NCBI RefSeq assembly: GCF_009380215.1
Contig: NZ_WHUG01000002.1
Coordinates: forward strand, 434,001 to 498,000
Reading direction: 5' to 3'
DNA length: 64,000 bases
Source: Rugamonas aquatica
GTDB taxonomy: Bacteria > Pseudomonadota > Gammaproteobacteria > Burkholderiales > Burkholderiaceae_D
Below the pieces are notes generated by a model. That model ran no database searches and was not told the origin of the DNA. It saw only the letters and a list, made by a program, of their open reading frames with translations. The position numbers were made by a program, and so were the translations under genes. Every line of letters begins with the position of its first letter. The first letter of the stretch is position 1. Of this stretch, positions 43,630 to 51,880 are shown piece after piece.

Positions 43630-44367
43630 ATGAGTATAGACGCTCCAATCAGCCGTGTGCAGCGGGTTCGCCATGAACTCAAGATCCGTGAGGTGGAAGT
43701 GGCCGAGGTGCGCGACATCGGCACGCATTTCCGCCGCGTTACGTTCCGCGGGCCGGCCCTGCATGATTTTTATAGCGCTTCGTTCGACGATCACGTCAAG
43801 TTCATCCTGGGGCAGGGCGAGGATGCGGTCAAGCGCGACTACACGCCGCGCAGCTTCGATCCGGTCGCGGGCGAGCTGTGCCTGGAATTCGCGCTGCATG
43901 GCGATGGCCCCGCCGCGCGCTGGGCCGCGCAGGCGGCGCCGGGGCAGCGCGTGATCGTCGGCGGGCCGCGTGGCTCGTTCATCATTCCGGCCGATTACGA
44001 CTGGCAGCTGCTGGTCGGCGACGAAAGCGCCTTGCCGGCGATCGCCCGCCGTCTCGAAGAATTGCCGGCCGGCGTGCGCGTGATCGTGATCGCCAAGGTG
44101 GGCGATGCGGCCGACCGCCGCGCGCTGGCCAGCAGCGCCCAGGTCGATCTGCGCTGGGTGGGCAGCGATGAAGAGATGATCGCGGCAGTGCGCGCATTCA
44201 ATTTGCCGGGCGGCGACGGCTACGCCTGGAGCGCGGGCGAGGCGGCGACGATGGCGGCGGTGCGGCACGAACTGGTCGGCGTGAAAGGCCTGGGCAAGCA
44301 TCAGATCCGCGCCGCCGCTTACTGGAAGCGCGGCGGCAGCGGCTTCCATGCGACGCTGGAAGATTGA
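43630..44367 (+). CDS. Siderophore-interacting protein (ViuB/SIP family ferric-siderophore reductase)
   Basis: A 245-residue cytosolic flavin reductase that removes iron from ferric siderophores. The FAD motif KRDYTPRSFDP (RxYTxR) is near residue 75, GGPRGSFIIPADYDWQLLVGDESALPAI marks the NAD(P)H domain, and AYWKRGGSGFH near the end is typical of SIP. No siderophore receptor or transport gene is near. Divergent from marR with a palindrome between them. An 11-residue upstream extension was rejected. Confidence 0.9.
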   Translation: MSIDAPISRVQRVRHELKIREVEVAEVRDIGTHFRRVTFRGPALHDFYSASFDDHVKFILGQGEDAVKRDYTPRSFDPVAGELCLEFALHGDGPAARWAAQAAPGQRVIVGGPRGSFIIPADYDWQLLVGDESALPAIARRLEELPAGVRVIVIAKVGDAADRRALASSAQVDLRWVGSDEEMIAAVRAFNLPGGDGYAWSAGEAATMAAVRHELVGVKGLGKHQIRAAAYWKRGGSGFHATLED

Positions 44368-44441
44368 ACCAAGACCTCGAAAAGTTGAATCCACCGCTGT
44401 GCGCGCTGCGTACAAGGAGGATGTCAACCACGAGGTCCCGT

Positions 44442-44678
44442 ATGAAATCTATCGTTCTTTTCCCTGTTGCCGCCGATGGCGATCGTAAAGCCTACGCCGT
44501 CAAGCGCATGAATATCGCCGCCCAGCGCCTGCTGCATGCCGAGACGCCCAGTGACGAAATCCGGGCCGGCCATTGGGTGCTGGCCTGGGCCGTGGCCGCC
44601 GGCGCCCGCCCATCCGACCGCGCGCTGCGCGAGGCTGAATCCAGCATGAGCTCGCTGGTGGAGTTGCGCCTGCATTGA
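44442..44678 (+). CDS. Small hypothetical protein, 78 aa
   Basis: A small protein of unknown function: MKSIVLFPVAADGDRKAYAVKRMNIAAQRLLHAE at the N-terminus, then EIRAGHWVLAWAVAAGARP. GAGG sits six bases before the ATG at 44442; an earlier ATG at 44421 abuts an AAGGAGG that is too close. It lies 108 bases before the TelA-module operon and may be unrelated to it. No signal peptide. Confidence 0.5.
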   Translation: MKSIVLFPVAADGDRKAYAVKRMNIAAQRLLHAETPSDEIRAGHWVLAWAVAAGARPSDRALREAESSMSSLVELRLH

Positions 44679-44702
44679 ACGCCCGCCAGGGCTTGCCATC
44701 CC

Positions 44703-44729
44703 CGTGTGAAAAGCCGTCGATGTCACACG
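44703..44729. promoter_or_regulatory. Inverted repeat upstream of the TelA-module operon
   Basis: CGTGTGA (44703-44709) and TCACACG (44723-44729) form seven-base arms with a 13-base spacer, 20 bases before a TATGAT (-10-like, 44749-44754). It could be an operator for the operon. The spacing does not fit CRP/FNR. Confidence 0.35.
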
Positions 44730-44786
44730 ATTAAGGTTGTAAATTGTGTATGATGCGCGTATCAATTGCGGCATACAAGGGATGGC

Positions 44787-45896
44787 ATGAATATCAAACG
44801 CGTCTTGGGGCCGCTGCTGGCGTTGGCGCTGGCAGCAGGAATAGGCTCGGCGATTTATGTGTCGGCAGGACGGAAGGCAGAGCAGCGCAGCGCCGAAGCC
44901 GCAGCGGCAGCTGTGGTGGAAGTGCGGGGCATGATCGGTTCGGAGAAGGAATCGTTTTTCCTCGATCCGCAAGTGGCCGAGGTTTTGCTGAGCAAGTATG
45001 GCCTGCGCGTCAAGACCGAAAAAGTCGGCTCGCGCGAAATCGCCAGCCGCGACTTCAAGGGTTATGACTTCGGCTTCCCGGCCGGAGCGCCGGCCGCCAT
45101 CGCCTTGCAGAAAAAAGCCAGGGCGCCGCAGACCTTTCCGACTTTCTTCACGCCGATGGCGGTCGCTTCGTGGAAGCAGCTGGTGCCGCTGCTGGAGCAT
45201 GAAGGTATCGTCAAGAAGAATAACGACGCGTTCTACATCGTCGACATGAGGCGCCTGCTCGGCATGATCGAGAAGGGCGCGCGCTGGCGCGACCTCAAGG
45301 ACAACACGGTCTACTCGACCGCCAAAAGCATCCTGATCAATTCCACCGATGTGCGCAAATCGAACTCGGCCGCGATGTACCTGGCGCTGGCCAGCTATGT
45401 GCTCAACGATAGCAATGTGGTCGACGATAACGCCCAAGCCAATAAGGTGTTGCCGCAGGTGACGGCGCTGTTCCAGCGTCAGGGCTTGCAGGAATCGAGC
45501 AGCGCCGGGCCGTTCGAGGATTACACGACGATGGGCGTCGGCAAGGCGCCGCTGGTGATGATCTACGAAAGCCAGTTCCTCGAATACCAGTCGCGGCGCG
45601 CGCAGCCGAACGCCGACATGGTGCTGCTGTATCCGCAGCCTACGCTGTACACCAAGCACATCCTGGTGCCGTTCACCGACGGCGGCCGCAAGCTGGGGCA
45701 AGCCCTGGCCTCCGATCCGGCCCTGCAAAAACTGGCCGCGCAATATGGCTACCGCACCTCGTCGCCCGAATACTTCACCGATTTCCTGAGCGCTAAAAAA
45801 TTGCAGGCGCCGGCGGTGCTGGTCGATGTCATCGATCCGCCCAGCTATGAAATCCTGGAGCGCATGATTCAATCCATCGAGCAAAAATTCCAGTAA
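44787..45896 (+). CDS. Solute-binding-like (PBP2-type) protein, membrane-anchored or exported
   Basis: A 369-residue protein with an N-terminal hydrophobic segment (residues 5-24, uncleaved or a signal anchor) and a periplasmic-binding-protein-like body: VVEVRGMIGSEKESFF, FPAGAPAAIALQKKARAP, FTPMAVASWKQLVPLLEHEG, and GKAPLVMIYESQFLEYQ. It is the first gene of the operon with telA, the VWA fusion lipoprotein and the XpaC-like gene. The third gene carries a related PBP-like part, so the operon holds two receptors. Ligand unknown. AAGGGA precedes the ATG. Confidence 0.75.
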   Translation: MNIKRVLGPLLALALAAGIGSAIYVSAGRKAEQRSAEAAAAAVVEVRGMIGSEKESFFLDPQVAEVLLSKYGLRVKTEKVGSREIASRDFKGYDFGFPAGAPAAIALQKKARAPQTFPTFFTPMAVASWKQLVPLLEHEGIVKKNNDAFYIVDMRRLLGMIEKGARWRDLKDNTVYSTAKSILINSTDVRKSNSAAMYLALASYVLNDSNVVDDNAQANKVLPQVTALFQRQGLQESSSAGPFEDYTTMGVGKAPLVMIYESQFLEYQSRRAQPNADMVLLYPQPTLYTKHILVPFTDGGRKLGQALASDPALQKLAAQYGYRTSSPEYFTDFLSAKKLQAPAVLVDVIDPPSYEILERMIQSIEQKFQ

Positions 45897-45916
45897 TTCC
45901 TTCTGAAAGGTTGGCC

Positions 45917-47107
45917 ATGTCGGACACTAGTACGCAAACCCTTACTCCACCGGAAGTGGTGGTGCCCGTGACTGAAGCCAAGGCGCCGGACATGGTGCCG
46001 CTGCCGCCGGAAACTGTGCAGCGCATCGATACCCAGGTGTATGACTTCGTGCAGTCGCTGCTGAGCGAGGATATCCACAGCGAGACCTTCCGTTCGCGGC
46101 TCGATTCGGCTTTCCGTCTGGGCCGCGAAGAAATCTCCAGCGCGGCGTCGATGATGAGCGGGCGCTTCATGGAGCGCAATTTCGTCGGCATCGAGGACAG
46201 CACGGCCTACAAATCGCTGAGCGCGATGCGCGGCATGCTGGACGAGCTCAATCCCGGCAAGCAGGGCGACCTGCTGGAATCGAATAAATTGTTTGGCCTT
46301 ATCCCCTTCGGCAACAAGCTGCAGCAGTACTTCCGCAAGTTCCAGTCGGCGGCCAGCCAGTTGCAGACGGTGATGGCGCAAATCCACGCGGCCCGCGACG
46401 ATATGCAGCGCGATGCCGCCGAGATCGAGCAGGTCAAAGCCAAGCTGTGGGATGCGATGCAAAAGCTGAAGGGGGCGATCCACTTCGCCTCCGAGCTGGA
46501 CCGCCTGATCGCTGAGCGCGTGGCGGCGCTGAAGGACAGCGATCCGCTGCGCGCCAAGGCGCTGGAGCAGGAGGTGCTGTTCTATGCGCGCCAGAACCTG
46601 CAGGACATGCAGGTGCAGATGGCGGTGACGGTCAACGGCTATCTGTCGATGGATGTGTTGAAGAAGACTGCGCGGGAAATGGTCAACGGCTGCAACCGCG
46701 TGGCGACCACCGGCATGTCGGCGCTGGCGACGGCGCAGACGGTGGCGCGCGCCACCGGCAACCAGATCCAGGTGATGGAGATGCTCAGTGGCGTCAGCGG
46801 CACCATCGGCGAGCTGGTGGCGGAATCGTCGCGCCAGCTGGGCACGCATGTGGAGAAGACTGGCGAGTTCGCCTCCAATCCGCTGATCGGCATCCAGCAG
46901 ATGCAGCAGATGTTCGACAACACCTTCAAGGCCATGGATGCGATGGACACCTTCCGCAGCAAGGCGATCGACAGCATGGGCAAGAACAATGAGCTGATGA
47001 AGCAGCAGATCGCCCGCTCCGAGCAGTACATCGACAAGGTCCGCTCGGCCGCCGCGCGCGAGGCGATACAGCCGGCCGCCGCCATCGCCGGTCCGGTCGC
47101 GCTGTGA
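45917..47107 (+). CDS. telA: TelA family toxic-anion-resistance-like protein
   Basis: A 396-residue soluble helical protein of the TelA/KlaA family, linked historically to tellurite resistance but mainly implicated in envelope stress. MSGRFMERNFVGIEDSTAYKSLSAMRGMLDELNP and LLESNKLFGLIPFGNKLQQYFRKFQSAASQLQTVM (in pieces) are diagnostic. The rest is coiled-coil with AVTVNGYLSMDVLKKTAREMVNG and ESSRQLGTHVEKTGEFASNP. It follows the PBP-like gene by 20 bases and ends at a GTGA overlap with a possible upstream start of the next gene. Confidence 0.9.
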   Translation: MSDTSTQTLTPPEVVVPVTEAKAPDMVPLPPETVQRIDTQVYDFVQSLLSEDIHSETFRSRLDSAFRLGREEISSAASMMSGRFMERNFVGIEDSTAYKSLSAMRGMLDELNPGKQGDLLESNKLFGLIPFGNKLQQYFRKFQSAASQLQTVMAQIHAARDDMQRDAAEIEQVKAKLWDAMQKLKGAIHFASELDRLIAERVAALKDSDPLRAKALEQEVLFYARQNLQDMQVQMAVTVNGYLSMDVLKKTAREMVNGCNRVATTGMSALATAQTVARATGNQIQVMEMLSGVSGTIGELVAESSRQLGTHVEKTGEFASNPLIGIQQMQQMFDNTFKAMDAMDTFRSKAIDSMGKNNELMKQQIARSEQYIDKVRSAAAREAIQPAAAIAGPVAL

Positions 47108-47118
47108 ACGGGGCGGTC

Positions 47119-48690
47119 ATGAAGCGACTGTTCCTGATGCTGTTTTCGCTGCTGGCGCTGGCCGCTTGCAAGGATAAGGCTGATGACGCTGCGGTGGACC
47201 CGGCCAACAGTTTCACGGTGCTGGCCGGCTCCGAGCTGAAGGATATCGAGCCCTTGCTGCCGCAGGTGGAGCAGGCCACCGGCATCCACGTGGTGTTGCA
47301 GTATGCCGGCACGCTGGACGCGGTCGAGCGCCTGCAGGCGGGCGAGCAGTTCGATGCGGCATGGCTGGCCAGCAACCGCTATGCGATGCTGATCCCGGCG
47401 GTCAAGTCGCGCATCTCCGCTGCCGAGCGCACCATGCTGACGCCGGTGGTGCTGGGCCTCAAGGACAGCAAGGCCAGGGAACTGGGCTGGGCCGATAACG
47501 CCAATGTCACCTGGAAGGATATCGCCAAGGCGGCGCATCAGAAGAAGTTCACCTTCGGCATGACCAGTCCGGCGTCGTCGAATACGGGCTTCTCTGGATT
47601 GCTGGGCTTGGCTGCGGCGCTGTCCGGCAAGGGCGATGCGCTGGAAGAGAAGGATATCGATACGGCCAGGCTGGGCGAGTTCTTCCAGGCGCAGCGGCTG
47701 ACGGCGGGCAGCTCGGGCTGGCTGGCCGATACCTATGTCAAGGAGCAGGACAAGGTCGATGGCATCATCAACTATGCATCGACGCTGCAATCGCTGAACC
47801 GGCAGGGCGGCTTGAAGGAAAAGCTGGTGCTGATCTATCCGAAGGATGGCATCGTCACGGCCGATTATCCGATCATGCTGACCAATCCGGCCAAGCGCGA
47901 GGCTTACGACAAGCTGGTGGCTTACCTGCGCGGCAAGGAGTTCCAGCAGGCGATGGCCACGGCGACGCTGCGTCGTCCGGTCAACCCTGATGTCCCGGCC
48001 GGCGATGTGCCGCCGCAGCCGCTGGTGGAGCTGGTGTTCCCGGCCAAGCTGGACGTGGTCGATGCGATTCTTAGCGCGTTCGATAACAAGCTGCGGCTGC
48101 CGACCGATTCGACCTTCGTGCTGGACCAGAGCGGCTCCATGAGCGGCGAGCGCATGGACAAGCTGAAGACGGCGATGCTGGGCCTGTCCGGCGCGGATAC
48201 GTCGATCAGCGGCCGGCTGGCGCGCTTCCGTAATCGCGAGCGGATTTTCCTGCTGCCGTTTTCGGAGCAGCCGGGGACTATCGAGCGCTTTGATATGGGA
48301 TCGGATGCGGGGTCCAACCAGCGCACTTTGGAGCAGGTACGGCAGCGCGTCGGTGCGCTCGATACCAACGGCGGTACGGCGATTTACGATTCCACGCGTC
48401 GGGCTTACGAAGAGGCGATGGTGCGGCGCCGGGCCGATCCTGCGCGTTTCTATTCGCTGGTGCTGATGACCGACGGCCAGAATACGTCGGGCAGCGATCT
48501 GAATGCGTTCATCAGCTGGTATGAGCAGTTGCCGGCGGCGGACAAGGGGATCAAGATTTTCGCCGTGGTGTTTGGCGAAGCCGATGCAGGCGAGTTGCAG
48601 CGCTTGGCGGAGTTGAGCGGCGGCCGGACTTTCGATAGCCGCAAGAGCAGTCTGCGCAGCATCTTCAAGGAAATCCGGGGCTATCAATAA
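47119..48690 (+). CDS. Lipoprotein with PBP2-like receptor fused to a von Willebrand A domain
   Basis: A 523-residue fusion. Lipobox LAAC (Cys17) predicts a lipid anchor. Residues 30-310 resemble an extracellular solute-binding protein (FTVLAGSELKDIEPLLPQ, FGMTSPASSNTGFSGLLGL, YPIMLTNPAKREAY). From residue 330 a VWA domain has an intact MIDAS: Asp336, Ser338, Ser340 (DQSGSM), Thr420 (GGTAIYD) and Asp452 (TDGQN). The domain should bind a divalent metal and a partner protein. An in-frame GTG at 47104 overlaps the telA stop, but the ATG at 47119 gives a proper lipoprotein signal. It overlaps the next gene as TAATG. Confidence 0.88.
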   Translation: MKRLFLMLFSLLALAACKDKADDAAVDPANSFTVLAGSELKDIEPLLPQVEQATGIHVVLQYAGTLDAVERLQAGEQFDAAWLASNRYAMLIPAVKSRISAAERTMLTPVVLGLKDSKARELGWADNANVTWKDIAKAAHQKKFTFGMTSPASSNTGFSGLLGLAAALSGKGDALEEKDIDTARLGEFFQAQRLTAGSSGWLADTYVKEQDKVDGIINYASTLQSLNRQGGLKEKLVLIYPKDGIVTADYPIMLTNPAKREAYDKLVAYLRGKEFQQAMATATLRRPVNPDVPAGDVPPQPLVELVFPAKLDVVDAILSAFDNKLRLPTDSTFVLDQSGSMSGERMDKLKTAMLGLSGADTSISGRLARFRNRERIFLLPFSEQPGTIERFDMGSDAGSNQRTLEQVRQRVGALDTNGGTAIYDSTRRAYEEAMVRRRADPARFYSLVLMTDGQNTSGSDLNAFISWYEQLPAADKGIKIFAVVFGEADAGELQRLAELSGGRTFDSRKSSLRSIFKEIRGYQ

Positions 48691-49313
48691 TGCAGGTGTC
48701 TTTCAAGATGAAGGTGCTGCTGTTCCTGTACGGTAGCAAGAACCTGGTGGGCTGCGCGCTGGCGCTGGCGGGCTTGGCGATGTTCTTTGCCGGCGTCATT
48801 GACGACTGGTGGCTGCCTATCGTGGCGGGGCTGTATGCGGTGGGCTGGCTGGCGGTGCCGGCGGACCGGGAGCTGGAGGTACAGGTGCGCAACGAGGCGA
48901 CGCAGGCGGATTTGGTCGAGGGCATGGCGGTGCTGGTCAAGGACAGCCGCGCCAAGCTGCCGCGCGAGGCGGTCGAGCGTCTGGAGCGCATCCAATCCAC
49001 GGTGGTTGAGCTGGCGCCCAAGCTGTTCGATGGCGGCATGGCGATGGATTATGCGATTTCGCTGATCAACGCGGTCACGCGCGATCTGCCTGAGACCGTA
49101 CGCAACTACGTGCATCTGCCGACCGCGTTCGCCAACCTGCATGTGATCCAGGGCGGCAAGACGTGCAAGGAGCTGCTGGTCGAGCAACTCGATCTGCTGA
49201 ACTCGCAGCTGGCGAAGATCGCCGAGAACGTCTACAAGGACGATGCCGATGCGCTGGTCGTCAACGGCAAGTTCCTGCAGGAGAAATTCCACTCGCTGTC
49301 GTTTGTGGGCTAG
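48690..49313 (+). CDS. XpaC-like membrane protein
   Basis: A 207-residue protein with two N-terminal membrane segments (about residues 16-35 and 39-56, YGSKNLVGCALALAGLAMFF and WLPIVAGLYAVGWLAVP). A cytosolic helical part follows (EAVERLERIQSTVVELAPKLFDG, then LLVEQLDLLNSQLAKIAENVYKDDAD). XpaC-like proteins recur next to telA in many bacteria, which supports this assignment; sequence similarity here is a judgement. The ATG shares one base with the stop of the VWA gene (TAATG). Last gene of the operon, overlapping the convergent proline dehydrogenase by four bases. Confidence 0.75.
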   Translation: MQVSFKMKVLLFLYGSKNLVGCALALAGLAMFFAGVIDDWWLPIVAGLYAVGWLAVPADRELEVQVRNEATQADLVEGMAVLVKDSRAKLPREAVERLERIQSTVVELAPKLFDGGMAMDYAISLINAVTRDLPETVRNYVHLPTAFANLHVIQGGKTCKELLVEQLDLLNSQLAKIAENVYKDDADALVVNGKFLQEKFHSLSFVG

Positions 49314-50287
49314 CTGCCCATCACATCGATGATCGCCTGGTAGACGCGCACCGGTTCTTCGGCGATGCGGTTCAGTACGTAGAGGAAGTGCTCGTCGCCG
49401 AAGACGGCGTATTCGCGGGTCGGGAAGCCGCGTGCTTGCAGCTCGGCGATCTGCTCGGTGCCGAGGCCGATCAGCGATTCGAATTCGAACCAGCGCGGGT
49501 CGATGCGCTCTTTCAGGATCAGCGCGCTGAGGTCGCCCTGGATGCTGCGGTCGTGCGTGGCGATCGAGCACTTGTGGCCGCTCAGCAGCAGTTCCTGCGC
49601 GTAGCGGCGGTAGGCGGCGGCCAGTTCGGGGCTGTTGCGGTGGTGGGAGATGTCTTCCGATTCGAGGAAGGCGCCTTTCACCAGGCGGATACGGCCGGGG
49701 ATCTTCATCAGCGACGGCAAATCCTGCTCGGTGCGATGGCGCTTGGCCGGCATGGTGATGCCGACGTTGTGCAAGCCGTCTTCCCGGTGCAGGCGGGCGT
49801 AGATGGCGTAGATGTCGTCGGCGCGGTCGGCGGCTTCCATCGAGATCATCACTTCGCGGTTGATCTCGGCCGCGGCCAGCGCGATGCGGCGGGTGTTGCG
49901 GTAGCCCAGTTCGGCATCCACCGTCATCCCCACGTGCGACAGGTCGAGCGAGACCGAGCAGTTCAGGTTGCGCTGGCCGATGGCCTTGGTCAATTCCATG
50001 AAGACTTCAGTTTCAGCCATCGCGAAGGCTTCGTCGCGCACGCTCTCGCCCATGTATTCGGCCGAGGCCGCATGGCCCTGGGCGATGATGTGCTCGACCC
50101 GTTGCAGCGCGTCGGCCACGGTGCGTCCGGCAACGTAGCGCTGCGATACCTTGTGCATGTAGGGACGCAGCAGCGGATCGTTGCAGAATTTTTCCTTGGC
50201 GCTCTCGTCGAGCGCCAGTGCGCGCAGGGTGGTGGCGGCCTGGTCTACCAGCGGCTGCCATTGGACGGGGAAGGCGGGATGGTGCAC
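49310..50287 (-). CDS. Proline dehydrogenase (monofunctional)
   Basis: A 325-residue FAD enzyme oxidising proline to pyrroline-5-carboxylate. It shows the TIM-barrel blocks of the PRODH family: CSVSLDLSHVGMTVDAELG, EVMISMEAADRADDI, GRIRLVKGAFLESEDISHHRN and ATHDRSIQ, ending with FEFESLIGLGTEQIAEL. It is much shorter than the bifunctional PutA, so P5C dehydrogenase must be encoded elsewhere. The GTG at 50287 has AGGAG five bases upstream. It is convergent with the XpaC-like gene. Membrane-associated in the family. Confidence 0.9.
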   Translation of the reverse strand: MHHPAFPVQWQPLVDQAATTLRALALDESAKEKFCNDPLLRPYMHKVSQRYVAGRTVADALQRVEHIIAQGHAASAEYMGESVRDEAFAMAETEVFMELTKAIGQRNLNCSVSLDLSHVGMTVDAELGYRNTRRIALAAAEINREVMISMEAADRADDIYAIYARLHREDGLHNVGITMPAKRHRTEQDLPSLMKIPGRIRLVKGAFLESEDISHHRNSPELAAAYRRYAQELLLSGHKCSIATHDRSIQGDLSALILKERIDPRWFEFESLIGLGTEQIAELQARGFPTREYAVFGDEHFLYVLNRIAEEPVRVYQAIIDVMGS

Positions 50288-50334
50288 GGGATCTCCTGTG
50301 GTGGTCGAATATGCAAGATGTGGTGATGCGGGCG

Positions 50335-50357
50335 AAAAAAAACAGCCCGGAGGCTGT
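50335..50357 (-). terminator. Intrinsic terminator of the glycine-zipper gene
   Basis: ACAGCC (50342-50347) pairs with GGCTGT (50352-50357) around CGGA, and the minus-strand transcript then reads a run of about eight Ts (50335-50342). It lies 13 bases after the stop at 50370. Confidence 0.8.
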
Positions 50358-50369
50358 CTTTTATTTTGC

Positions 50370-50960
50370 CTAGTTGCGGACCAGGTTGCCGTTGTCGTTT
50401 CGAACGCGATCGCCGCTCATCATGCGCGGGTCGTGGTCGAAGTTGAAGCTGACCTGTTTGCCGTCGTCGTACTGCACGTGCACGGTCCACTGTTTGGTGG
50501 ACTTGGCTTTTTCTTCGATCTTCTTGCCGGCGTAGGCGCCGCCGGCCGCACCGGCCACGGTGGCGAGTTCACGGCCGTGGCCGCTGCCGACCTGGTTGCC
50601 CAGCAGGGCGCCCGCCACGCCGCCGGCGATCACGCCCAGCGCGCTGCCTTCACCGGCCTTGTCGCTGACCACGACCGAGGTCACTTTGCCGCATTCCATG
50701 CAGCTGGCGCCCGGCTTGGCAGGCGAGGCCTTGAGCTGGGCCTTGGCCAGCGCCATCGATTTGTCGTATTCGGATTTGGCGTCGCGCGTGCATTGCATGC
50801 GGGCGGCCGAGTTGCTTTCTTCCGCGCAGAGTTTTTTGTCTTCGGCGTAGCGGGTGGTGATGCGCTTGGATTCGGCGTTGTATTGTTCTTTGGGTGTTTG
50901 TGCCTGGGCGGCGGAGGCGAGGGCGGCCAGGGCCAGGGCCGCGAGGATAGAACGGTTCAT
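50370..50960 (-). CDS. Glycine-zipper 2TM domain protein, exported
   Basis: A 196-residue protein with a signal peptide (residues 1-20, ALAALASAAQA). The middle carries CMECGKV and then a glycine zipper (ALGVIAGGVAGALLGNQVGSGHGRELATVAGAAGGAYAGKKIEE in pieces), the Rick_17kDa motif. The C-terminus WTVHVQYDDGKQVSFNF...GDRVRNDNG matches the C-terminus of the lipoprotein at 3080-3496, so they are paralogues. The ATG at 50960 is preceded by AAGGAGAAAAGC. Predicted envelope protein, possibly in stress response. Confidence 0.88.
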   Translation of the reverse strand: MNRSILAALALAALASAAQAQTPKEQYNAESKRITTRYAEDKKLCAEESNSAARMQCTRDAKSEYDKSMALAKAQLKASPAKPGASCMECGKVTSVVVSDKAGEGSALGVIAGGVAGALLGNQVGSGHGRELATVAGAAGGAYAGKKIEEKAKSTKQWTVHVQYDDGKQVSFNFDHDPRMMSGDRVRNDNGNLVRN

Positions 50961-50973
50961 GCTTTTCTCCTTA

Positions 50974-51402
50974 TTAACCGTAGGAACCCCCAGTGTACAA
51001 CAAGTCAAACAGGCGGGAGATGGTGGCGATCAGGCTCCCCGCGCCTACCATCATGCTGGCGACCAGCACCACGGCCAGCGGCCAGTGGGTGTTCGATTGC
51101 TTGCCGGAGCCGGGGTTGAAGCGGGCGTCCCATTTCTCGTCCGACATCAGGCCGAGCACCAGCGCTTCCAGGAAGCCGGCCAGGCCGGAGACCATGATGG
51201 GCAGCAGTTTATAGAAGCCGTCGGCGTCGGGCCAGATGGCGCTGACGGCGGCGCTGGCGGGCAGGCTAGCCAGGTGCGCCCACAGCCACGGGTCGCGCAG
51301 GCCGCGCAGGTAGAGGCGCTGCAGGCCCAGGCCGCCGGCCAGGAAGGCGAGCAGGGTGGCGAAGGTCTTGTTTTTGTGCGAAGTGTGGTGCAAAACAGTC
51401 AT
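50974..51402 (-). CDS. TM2-domain-like membrane protein
   Basis: A 142-residue protein with two or three membrane helices. The N-terminal block KTFATLLAFLAGGLGLQRLYLRGL resembles the TM2 motif of small membrane proteins. A later segment (LPLAVVLVASMMVGAGSLIATI-like HWPLAVVLVASMMVG) is another helix. The ATG at 51402 begins MTVLHHTSHKNK; a longer frame is open upstream but has no support. Function unknown. It lies 14 bases upstream of the glycine-zipper gene on the same strand, so they may share a transcript. Confidence 0.72.
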   Translation of the reverse strand: MTVLHHTSHKNKTFATLLAFLAGGLGLQRLYLRGLRDPWLWAHLASLPASAAVSAIWPDADGFYKLLPIMVSGLAGFLEALVLGLMSDEKWDARFNPGSGKQSNTHWPLAVVLVASMMVGAGSLIATISRLFDLLYTGGSYG

Positions 51403-51550
51403 AGTTGTTGAGCAGTAGGCGGAAAACATGCAGTATCGGTCATAATACGGCCCCCGGCGGACCTTTTTTATGGACAAGGCTATTGCCCCGCACGCCGGAT
51501 CGGGGGATAATCTTCGATTACCCCAATCTGCCCGATTATTTCATTAACGC

Positions 51551-51580
51551 TTGCTGCTTCGCGGCAAAGCGCGCTATAAT
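51551..51580 (+). promoter_or_regulatory. Promoter of the rpsP operon
   Basis: TTGCTG at 51551-51556 and a perfect TATAAT at 51575-51580 are 18 bases apart. The start would be near 51587, about 34 bases before rpsP. Confidence 0.6.
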
Positions 51581-51620
51581 TTGCGGCTTTTTCCGTCCTA
51601 GCACACTTTTTGGAAATATT

Positions 51621-51866
51621 ATGGTCGTTATTCGTTTAGCTCGTGGAGGCGCCAAGAAGCGTCCGTTCTTCAACATCGTTGCAACCGACTCGCGCAATCG
51701 TCGCGATGGCCGTTTCATCGAGCGCATCGGTTTCTACAACCCGATGGCATCCGGTGGCGAAGTGCCACTGCGCATCACCGCTGACCGTCTGGCTCACTGG
51801 CAATCGGTTGGCGCACAACTGTCGCCTACCGTGGCTCGCCTGGTAGCTTCGAACAAAGCTGCTTAA
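51621..51866 (+). CDS. rpsP: 30S ribosomal protein S16
   Basis: An 81-residue basic ribosomal protein. [40 protein letters not shown] (in pieces) is the universal S16 sequence. First gene of the rpsP-rimM-trmD-rplS operon, whose order is conserved in bacteria. Confidence 0.98.
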   Translation: MVVIRLARGGAKKRPFFNIVATDSRNRRDGRFIERIGFYNPMASGGEVPLRITADRLAHWQSVGAQLSPTVARLVASNKAA

Positions 51867-51880
51867 GTCTGGCTGCTGGT

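Noticed and set aside
44703..44729. TGTGA/TCACA words suggesting a CRP site
   Set aside because: The gap between half-sites is 13 bases, not six.
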